From: Candidatus Pelearchaeum sp.
GTDB taxonomy: Archaea > Thermoproteota > Nitrososphaeria_A > Caldarchaeales > Caldarchaeaceae
Direction of reading: 5' to 3'
Length of the DNA: 5,061 bases
Assembly (NCBI GenBank): GCA_015520425.1
Contig: WAQC01000130.1
Location: 1-5,061, forward strand
Shown here: positions 1 to 4,625 of the stretch, in pieces
Position numbering within the stretch: position 1 is the first letter of the stretch
Layout of the letters: each line of letters starts with the position of its first letter
Made by a program: the position numbers and the translations under genes
The notes under the pieces: model-generated
What the model saw: only the letters and a program-made list of their open reading frames with translations
Databases searched by the model: none
Told to the model about the DNA's origin: nothing

Positions 1-314
1 GCTATTCAAGGCCCGAGGAGCGTGTGGAGACCACCGCAATACGGATAGCTGCTTATGTCCAGACAAGCAAGCCTGAGCTAATAGAACATCCCTATGCTGG
101 CGAGAAGCCCCAGAGCCAAGCACTAAAAGAGAAACGCCAAACCTTCTTTAGAGACAACTGGCTTGAAACACCAGTCTACGACCGCTCCCGCCTTAAGCAT
201 GGTAACGTGATAGAGGGGCCCGCAATCATAGAACAATACGACTCAACAACAATAATACCCATGGACTGGAGAGCCGAGATTGACAAACACCACAACATCC
301 ATCTAATTAGATAA
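1..314 (+). CDS. hyuA: Hydantoinase A / 5-oxoprolinase-type subunit, C-terminal fragment (gene runs off the left edge)
   Basis: Reading is open from the first full codon at position 3 to the TAA at 312-314, so about 103 residues are visible. HyuA proteins are usually roughly 650-700 residues, so this is only the C-terminal end. The family's closing pattern is clear: TPVYDRSRLKHGN, then GPAIIEQYDSTT, then a short PMDWRAEIDKHHNI tail, matching the HyuA consensus of a VYDR motif, a GPAIIEQ-DST motif and a W-A-VD-GN ending. The GTG at 24 is an internal valine, not a start. HyuA is the ATP-binding (acetate/sugar-kinase-like fold) subunit that works with HyuB to open hydantoin, oxoproline or related cyclic amides at ATP cost, in the cytoplasm; the ATP site itself is outside the window. 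Its last 12 bases overlap the end of the opposite-strand gene. The family is certain; the substrate cannot be told. Confidence 0.9.
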   Translation, partial: YSRPEERVETTAIRIAAYVQTSKPELIEHPYAGEKPQSQALKEKRQTFFRDNWLETPVYDRSRLKHGNVIEGPAIIEQYDSTTIIPMDWRAEIDKHHNIHLIR

Positions 315-917
315 TTTCTCGCGAAGAATATCTAAAAGAGCTGGGTCAAGTACCACAAAATTTCGCCCATCATCTCCTTTCTGTATTTTAACAACCTCAC
401 GTGAAGATAAGCGCCGTAATAGCCTATACATCTTAACCTTCCCCATCCCAGTTACAGCAGTTAACTCACTCTGCCTACATCTGCCGCCAAGCCTAACCAG
501 CGCATTAATAATTAGGGCTTCATCTTTTGAGACTAGCTTATAAATAGACCCTATGTTATCATGAGAAATCTGCTGTGTATCAAGCCTACCTCTACGCACC
601 ATAAAGTAAGCCAGTGTGTATATTACTCCCCCAACCACATATCCTATCCAATAATTCACCACCGCTAAAGCTATGAAAGCAATATTATTAGGCTCTAAAC
701 CATTCTTGAGGGGTCTGAGCAGTAGTAAATAGCTTGCGATAAAGAAGAGAAACCATAAACCAGCACCAGTTAAAATAAACTCAGAAAAAACCAACCTATA
801 GTCTCCTAACAATATAAGAGTCGCGGAAGATATTCCAAGAAAAACAAGCAAACTAGGTATTAGCCCAATAATCACAAGTAAGTATGCTGCGCGTAAATTA
901 TCTTTAGGCACAAACAT
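303..917 (-). CDS. Membrane protein with C-terminal winged helix-turn-helix domain (putative membrane-bound transcription regulator)
   Basis: About 204 residues. The N-terminal half is strongly hydrophobic: segments around residues 11-38, 46-68 and 79-108 suggest three or four membrane helices, the last followed by the basic VRRGR stretch, which would favour a cytoplasmic side. After a short linker, residues ~131-192 look like a winged helix: KDEALIINALVRLGG, a QSELTAVTGM recognition-type helix pair, YRLLRRLSSREVV, then a wing with GDDGRNFVVL. Archaea have many proteins joining membrane helices to such a wHTH; the role inferred here is a one-component sensor binding DNA from the membrane. Stop is TAG at 305-303. 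The start is uncertain: TTG (920-918), ATG (917-915, chosen) and GTG (911-909) are in frame. The TATA box at 941-934 predicts a transcription start near 911, which would favour a leaderless GTG. Two 60-base stretches counted by hand inside the gene (601-720) are about 38-42% G+C, lower than hyuB. No specific family name is recognised with confidence. Confidence 0.8.
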   Translation of the reverse strand: MFVPKDNLRAAYLLVIIGLIPSLLVFLGISSATLILLGDYRLVFSEFILTGAGLWFLFFIASYLLLLRPLKNGLEPNNIAFIALAVVNYWIGYVVGGVIYTLAYFMVRRGRLDTQQISHDNIGSIYKLVSKDEALIINALVRLGGRCRQSELTAVTGMGKVKMYRLLRRLSSREVVKIQKGDDGRNFVVLDPALLDILREKLSN

Positions 918-933
918 CAATAATGATTAACAG

Positions 934-942
934 AATATAAAT
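934..942 (-). promoter_or_regulatory. TATA box for the membrane wHTH gene
   Basis: On the minus strand this reads ATTTATATT, a good archaeal TATA element. Its centre lies about 20 bases before the ATG at 917 and about 26-27 bases before the GTG at 911. There is no Shine-Dalgarno-like sequence between it and the start, so a leaderless transcript is the simplest reading. The bases just upstream, where the BRE would be, run into the inverted repeat at 948-971. Confidence 0.55.
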
Positions 943-947
943 CAGTT

Positions 948-971
948 GAGGTTTCAGGAAATGAAACCCTC
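948..971. promoter_or_regulatory. Imperfect inverted repeat between divergent promoters (candidate operator)
   Basis: The arms are GAGGTTTC (948-955) and GAAACCCTC (963-971), separated by AGGAAAT. They pair over eight positions with one extra C in the right arm. The repeat abuts the upstream side of the minus-strand TATA box and lies about 7 bases upstream of the BRE of the plus-strand promoter, a natural place for a regulator controlling both directions. That it binds a protein is inference; either HTH protein encoded beside it would be a candidate. Confidence 0.4.
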
Positions 972-977
972 GCTTAC

Positions 978-990
978 AGGAATGTTTAAG
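978..990 (+). promoter_or_regulatory. BRE/TATA promoter for the KaiC-like ATPase operon
   Basis: AGGAATG followed by TTTAAG resembles a purine-rich BRE followed by a TATA element. The centre of the box is near 987-988, which predicts transcription starting around 1013-1015, giving a leader of only about 6-14 bases depending on which ATG (1021 or 1027) is used. A GGTG at 1015-1018 would fall at the very 5' end of that RNA. Confidence 0.45.
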
Positions 991-1020
991 ACATAATTAT
1001 GAGCACTATTTTATGGTGCT

Positions 1021-1773
1021 ATGGTTATGGCTATAGATAGAATATCTACGGGAATCCCAGGCTTTGACGAGATTTTACGGGGCGGGATTCCCAAGAGGAA
1101 TGTGGTCCTACTCTCAGGAGGCCCTGGAACTGGAAAGTCAATCTTCGGCCAGCAGTATCTCTATAATGGCCTTCTTAAGGGAGAGCCTGGCGTTCTCGTG
1201 GTGCTTGAAGAACACCCAGTCCAAGTTAGGATGTCCATGGCTCAATTCGGCTGGGACCCCACACGTTTTGAGAATGATGGGAAGCTTGCTATTGTTGATG
1301 CTTTCACGGCAGGAATAGGCGAAGCAGCCCGCCGCGAACGCTATGTCGTACGCTCGCCAGATGATTTCCAACTCCTGATAGATGTTCTTCGCGAAGCTAT
1401 ACGCGATGTGAAAGCTGTCCGCGCTGTAGTTGACTCTGTAACGACTCTCTACATCACGAAGCCAGCGCTCGCGCGTAGCATGGTTCTTCAGCTTAAGAAG
1501 ATACTTTCTGGCATGGGCTGCACTTCTCTACTAATCTCCCAAGTGAGTGTTACTGAGCGTGGCTTCGGGGGCCCAGGCGTGGAGCACGCGGCCGATGGGA
1601 TAGTTAGGCTTGACTTGGACGAGGTTAAGGGTGAGCTGACGCGCAGTATAATTGTATGGAAGATGCGTGGGACTGCTCATTCCATGCATAGGCACCCGTT
1701 TGAGATTACTGATAGGGGCATAGTTATTAAGGCGGATGAGACTGTTAGAGTTGTGGCGGGTGAAGAGCGATGA
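1021..1773 (+). CDS. Single-domain KaiC-like (RecA-superfamily) ATPase
   Basis: 250 residues, the size of archaeal one-domain KaiC relatives; cyanobacterial KaiC has two such domains. The order of motifs is standard: an N-terminal RISTGIPGFDEILRGGIP segment, Walker A GGPGTGKS (33-40), the paired acidic residues EE (63-64) that occupy the catalytic glutamate position in KaiC, Walker B ending in VVDS (Asp138), a Gln/Ser-rich LLISQVS strand (170-176), GVEHAADGIVRL (186-197) and the C-terminal KMRGTAHSMHRHPFEIT (214-230). All ATPase residues therefore appear intact. It is probably a cytoplasmic signalling ATPase; its output is unknown. It overlaps the next gene by ATGA, so the two are co-transcribed. 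ATG 1021 was used; ATG 1027 is a real alternative, since it has a GGTG eight bases ahead and gives the family-typical MAIDR beginning. A RadA-paralogue role in DNA repair is possible but less likely given the HTH partner. Confidence 0.92.
   Translation: MVMAIDRISTGIPGFDEILRGGIPKRNVVLLSGGPGTGKSIFGQQYLYNGLLKGEPGVLVVLEEHPVQVRMSMAQFGWDPTRFENDGKLAIVDAFTAGIGEAARRERYVVRSPDDFQLLIDVLREAIRDVKAVRAVVDSVTTLYITKPALARSMVLQLKKILSGMGCTSLLISQVSVTERGFGGPGVEHAADGIVRLDLDEVKGELTRSIIVWKMRGTAHSMHRHPFEITDRGIVIKADETVRVVAGEER
1758..1763 (+). promoter_or_regulatory. Ribosome binding site for the HTH/coiled-coil regulator
   Basis: GGGTGA inside the end of the KaiC-like gene, six bases before the ATG at 1770, matches the archaeal GGTGA Shine-Dalgarno core. 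It fixes the start of the downstream gene and shows that the second gene of the pair depends on internal, leadered initiation, unlike the first genes of transcripts in this window. Confidence 0.7.
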
Positions 1774-2273
1774 GCGAGGTATCTCTCTCACCCGTTGGTA
1801 GGGAGCAGATACATAGGCTTGAGTCTGCTCTGCTTATAGGTAGCATACTCAGGCCAGACGTTATAGAGGAGCTGCGTAATCCAGAGGAGCGCTTGACCTG
1901 GGTTGATAGTCTCGCTGTTGCTGCCGCCGCTTTAGCTAGGGAGAAGGCCAAGCTCTCTGTGAGCCAGATAGCAGACGAGATAGGGAGGAGCGAGGCCACA
2001 ATCAGAAACCACTTGCAGGGAAAGACTAAGGCAGGCCAGATAGTGAGGGAGACGTATGAGAGGTTCGCTAGGGAGGGCGTGAATATAACGCTCCCAGACG
2101 TTTTCCCATCGCCGTCAAAGTCTCTTGACACGGCGGCGCTGGAGGAAGAGGTGAATCAGCTAAAAAAGCAGCTTGAAGAGGAGAAGCAAAGAAGTAGCAG
2201 ACTCTCGGAGACCGTTAAGAAGGTCGCCGATGAGCTTGCCAAGCTAGCTGACACCCTGAAGAACGCCGCCTAG
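1770..2273 (+). CDS. KaiC-adjacent probable regulatory protein: HTH domain plus C-terminal coiled coil
   Basis: 167 residues. The N-terminal ~60 residues are helical (RLESALLIGSILRPDVIEEL, then WVDSLAVAAAALAREKAKL). A helix-turn-helix follows at ~62-84: SVSQIADEIG, turn, RSEATIRNHLQG, then KTKAGQIVRETYERF. After a proline/serine linker (109-118), residues ~121-164 form a charged coiled coil with Leu/Val spaced in heptads (L124, V128, L131, L135, L145, V149, V152, L156, L159, L163), suggesting dimerisation or docking to a partner. The domain resembles the archaeal 'near KaiC' regulatory domain described as recurring beside KaiC-like genes (recalled as TIGR03879). Here it sits directly after such a gene with an ATGA overlap (1770-1773), so a functional pair is likely. 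Whether it binds DNA, the ATPase or both is not shown by the sequence. Start ATG 1770 is supported by GGGTGA. Confidence 0.85.
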   Translation: MSEVSLSPVGREQIHRLESALLIGSILRPDVIEELRNPEERLTWVDSLAVAAAALAREKAKLSVSQIADEIGRSEATIRNHLQGKTKAGQIVRETYERFAREGVNITLPDVFPSPSKSLDTAALEEEVNQLKKQLEEEKQRSSRLSETVKKVADELAKLADTLKNAA

Positions 2274-2285
2274 AACCGACCTCCA

Positions 2286-2294
2286 TTTTATATA
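2286..2294 (+). promoter_or_regulatory. TATA box for the DUF996 gene
   Basis: TTTTATATA in the 46-base gap after the regulator gene. The centre near 2290 predicts transcription from about 2317, within about 3 bases of the GTG start at 2320, so the mRNA should be leaderless. The T-run may also help end the upstream transcript, though no hairpin precedes it. Confidence 0.6.
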
Positions 2295-2319
2295 CGGGGC
2301 TACACGCACATGTAGCGCT

Positions 2320-2862
2320 GTGAGCTCGTTAAGCCAAGCCAAAGCCCTAGGCGGCGTAGGCTCTATACTCATGGTTCTCTCCATAGCCCCCATGATAGGG
2401 CCGCTGCTAATGCTCATAGGATTAATCCTGGTGCTTGTAGCTGTGAAGGAGATAGCCGATGCCGTGAATGATGAAGCTATATTCAGGAACATGCTCATCG
2501 CAGTAATCTTAGCAGTAGTTGGCTCATTATCAATTGCCGTATTCGCCGTTGGCAGTTTCTTCACGTTCGCCACTATGGGAACCTCACTAATATCAGCGCC
2601 AGCTATGGGGATGATGCAGCTAGCTCTTGTCGCCCTAATAGTGATAGTCGTGGCATGGGTTTTGCTGCTCTTCTCGGCGATATACCTACGAAAGAGCTAT
2701 GACGCCATAGCCAGGGCTCTCAACATAAGCATGTTCAGCACCGCTGCTCTCCTATACCTAATAGGGGCCGCATTAATGATAATCGTGGTGGGTTTCATAA
2801 TAATGGTCGTAGCAGCCATACTACAGGCGGTAGCCTTCTTCTCACTACCAGAGCAGGTGTAA
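2320..2862 (+). CDS. DUF996 family multi-pass membrane protein
   Basis: 180 residues, almost wholly hydrophobic. The opening SLSQAKALGGVGSILM and the later RKSYDAIA, AALLYLIGAALM and AILQAVAFFSL stretches match the archaeal DUF996 pattern, in which a QAK-LGG-GSIL start and a C-terminal AFFSL-type end are characteristic. Membrane helices are expected around residues 10-42 (probably a hairpin through the APMIGP turn), 58-84, 100-123 and 140-175 (one long or two short). No catalytic residues are apparent and the family's function is unknown. The start is GTG 2320: no Shine-Dalgarno is visible, but the TATA box about 29 bases upstream supports leaderless initiation there. The gene has its own promoter, so it need not be co-expressed with the KaiC-like pair although it follows in the same direction 46 bases later. 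Confidence 0.85.
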   Translation: MSSLSQAKALGGVGSILMVLSIAPMIGPLLMLIGLILVLVAVKEIADAVNDEAIFRNMLIAVILAVVGSLSIAVFAVGSFFTFATMGTSLISAPAMGMMQLALVALIVIVVAWVLLLFSAIYLRKSYDAIARALNISMFSTAALLYLIGAALMIIVVGFIIMVVAAILQAVAFFSLPEQV

Positions 2863-2871
2863 GGGAATGGC

Positions 2872-2877
2872 TATAAG
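2872..2877 (+). promoter_or_regulatory. TATA box for hyuB
   Basis: TATAAG preceded by the purine-rich AAGGGAATGG (2861-2870), which could act as the BRE. It lies in the 44-base gap between the DUF996 gene and hyuB. Transcription would begin near 2901, leaving a leader of about 6-9 bases before the GTG codons at 2907 and 2910. It suggests hyuB has its own promoter rather than depending on hyuA far upstream. Confidence 0.5.
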
Positions 2878-2906
2878 AACAGGCTTTGTAAAGCGTGGTT
2901 TGATGA

Positions 2907-4625
2907 GTGGTGTCTGACAAGGCTACTGTTGAGCTGATAAAACGTAGCCTCATCTACACCGCTGAGGAGATGGGCGTAGCCCTACGCCGCTCAGCCTATT
3001 CGCCCAACATACGGGAGCGCGTTGACCATAGCTGCGCCGTGCTAGACTCCTATGGAAGAACCATCGGACAAGCGGAGCACATACCAGTACACCTTGGCTC
3101 GCTTCCCGTAGGTCTCAGAAACACGCTACAATACCTAGAGAGGGAAGGAGTGGAGCTTGAGGAAGGTGATGTAGTCGTAGTAAATGATCCATACATCTCT
3201 GGGACGCATCTTAACGACATTACGCTCATCCAGCCTGTCTTCCATCGCGGTGAGCTGGTGGCATATGCCGCGAATAAGGCGCACCACTCTGATGTGGGTG
3301 GGGCTTCCCCAGCTAGCATAAGCGCTGATGCCGACGAGATTCATCAGGAGGGGATAGTAATACCGCCGACGAAGCTCGTCAAACGCGGAAAAACAAGCAG
3401 AGAAGTGCTTGAGATGATTACGCGGAACGTCAGGATGCCAGGCATAACGCTCGGCGACCTACACGCCCAGCTCGCGGCCAACACTCTGGGAGCTAGAAAC
3501 ATAGCTGAGATAATAAACAGATACGGCGCAGAGACCTTCCTTGAAGCGTGTAGCGAGATACTAGACCAGACCGAGAGGATGGTGAGGCTGGAGTATGAAA
3601 ACATGCCAGAAGGCGAATACGCGGGAGAGGACTACCTAGAGACGATAAGCGCGCGAGAAGAAAGGCCAGCACGGATAGCCGTGAAAGTGAGAATATCTCC
3701 GAAAGGGATAGAGATGGACTTCAGCGGCACCGAGAGGCAGGTGAAAGGGCCCGTAAATACCGTCTATGGCGTAACGGTTGCGGCATCCATGTTTGCTGTT
3801 AGGAGTATGTTGTCTCAGCCTATTGAGGTTAATGACGGCTTCTACAGGACTGTGAGGGTTTATGCTCCTGAAGGCTGTATGCTCAACGCGCGTTGGCCTG
3901 CCGCGGTGTCTGCTGGTAATGTGGAGACCTCGCAGAGGGTTGTTGATGCCATATACCGCGCACTATCTCAGGCCGTGCCAGACAGAATACCAGCGGCGGC
4001 GCATGGCTCCATGACCAACCTGATGATGGGCGGCGTCCATCCAAGAACTGGTGAGCGCTGGGCGTTCTACGAGACGATAGGAGGCGGCTACGGCGGAAGA
4101 CGCGGAAAGGACGGCGTAGACGGAATCCACGTAAACATGACAAACACCTTAAACACGCCTATAGAGGTGATAGAGCTCTACTACCCAGTAATCTTTGACA
4201 CATACTCCTTAAGGCCTGATAGTATGGGGCATGGAGAGTTTCGCGGGGGTTGTGGGATAGAGAGGAGCTTCACAGCCCTCGCTGAGATAGATGTGACGAT
4301 AGTGGGTGAGAGGGGTAGGATAGCTCCTTGGGGGCTTTGGGGAGGAACTGAGGCAAGTCCCTCGGAGTATCTCGTCCAGCGGCGAAGCGGTGAGGTGATA
4401 CGCCTAAGCTCCAAGGCTAGAGCGCGTCTAAGCCCAGGGGATAGGCTAATCATAAGAACCGCTGGCGGCGGAGGGTATGGTGAGCCGCGTAGAAGGAGTA
4501 GGGAGCGTGTTCTACGCGACTTGCAGTATGGTTTGATAAGCCGCGAGACGGCGGAGCGCGTGTATGGCGTAAAGAGCTACTCGGTAAGCACGTCAAGCAC
4601 GACGCGCGCGGCCTTATCCACGTAG
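2907..4625 (+). CDS. hyuB: Hydantoinase B / 5-oxoprolinase-type subunit
   Basis: 572 residues, full length for the family (about 520-580). It shows TAEEMGVALRRSAYSPNIRER (~18-38), the metal-site-like NDPYISGTHLND (93-104) followed by NKAHHSDVGG (123-132), DFSGT (271-275) with VKGPVNTVYGVT, GGGYGGRRGKDG (from ~392) with MTNTLNTPIEV, a GEFRGGCGIERSF segment, APWGLWGG and the C-terminal GGGGYGEP and ERVYGV. By analogy with the homologous acetone carboxylase subunit, H101, D104 and H126 have the spacing of its Mn ligands (from memory). HyuB carries out the amide-opening chemistry with HyuA-dependent phosphorylation, in the cytoplasm. The substrate is unknown: hydantoin, N-methylhydantoin, oxoproline or a carboxylase-like reaction. 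The start is GTG 2907 or GTG 2910; an in-frame TGA at 2904 rules out anything earlier. The last 15 residues extend past the usual VYGV end and lie wholly over the opposite-strand phosphorylase gene. The usual HyuA partner is not adjacent upstream. Confidence 0.94.
   Translation: MVSDKATVELIKRSLIYTAEEMGVALRRSAYSPNIRERVDHSCAVLDSYGRTIGQAEHIPVHLGSLPVGLRNTLQYLEREGVELEEGDVVVVNDPYISGTHLNDITLIQPVFHRGELVAYAANKAHHSDVGGASPASISADADEIHQEGIVIPPTKLVKRGKTSREVLEMITRNVRMPGITLGDLHAQLAANTLGARNIAEIINRYGAETFLEACSEILDQTERMVRLEYENMPEGEYAGEDYLETISAREERPARIAVKVRISPKGIEMDFSGTERQVKGPVNTVYGVTVAASMFAVRSMLSQPIEVNDGFYRTVRVYAPEGCMLNARWPAAVSAGNVETSQRVVDAIYRALSQAVPDRIPAAAHGSMTNLMMGGVHPRTGERWAFYETIGGGYGGRRGKDGVDGIHVNMTNTLNTPIEVIELYYPVIFDTYSLRPDSMGHGEFRGGCGIERSFTALAEIDVTIVGERGRIAPWGLWGGTEASPSEYLVQRRSGEVIRLSSKARARLSPGDRLIIRTAGGGGYGEPRRRSRERVLRDLQYGLISRETAERVYGVKSYSVSTSSTTRAALST

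Noticed and set aside
24..26. GTG at 24 as the start of a small 96-residue protein
   Set aside because: The frame is open upstream to the window edge and the whole stretch matches the C-terminus of HyuA, so it is a fragment of a longer gene.
1745..2131. 128-codon open frame on the minus strand
   Set aside because: It lies antisense to the end of the KaiC-like gene and most of the HTH/coiled-coil gene, has a composition typical of a reverse-strand shadow (Ser/Leu-rich with no recognisable domain), and has no promoter or ribosome site.
2244..2573. 109-codon open frame on the minus strand
   Set aside because: It is antisense to the DUF996 gene, whose family match and promoter are clear; the reverse frame shows no domain.
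2900..2937. Possible C/D box small RNA (TGATGA at 2901-2906 with CTGA at 2914-2917 and 2934-2937)
   Set aside because: The spacing between boxes (7 bases to the first CTGA) is too short for a guide segment and no proper C' box lies between; it also covers the hyuB start.
3883..4143. Arg/Ser-rich 86-codon minus-strand frame, and similar ones at 3050-3319, 3344-3604 and 4181-4453
   Set aside because: All lie antisense to well-conserved parts of hyuB and are explained by its codon bias.
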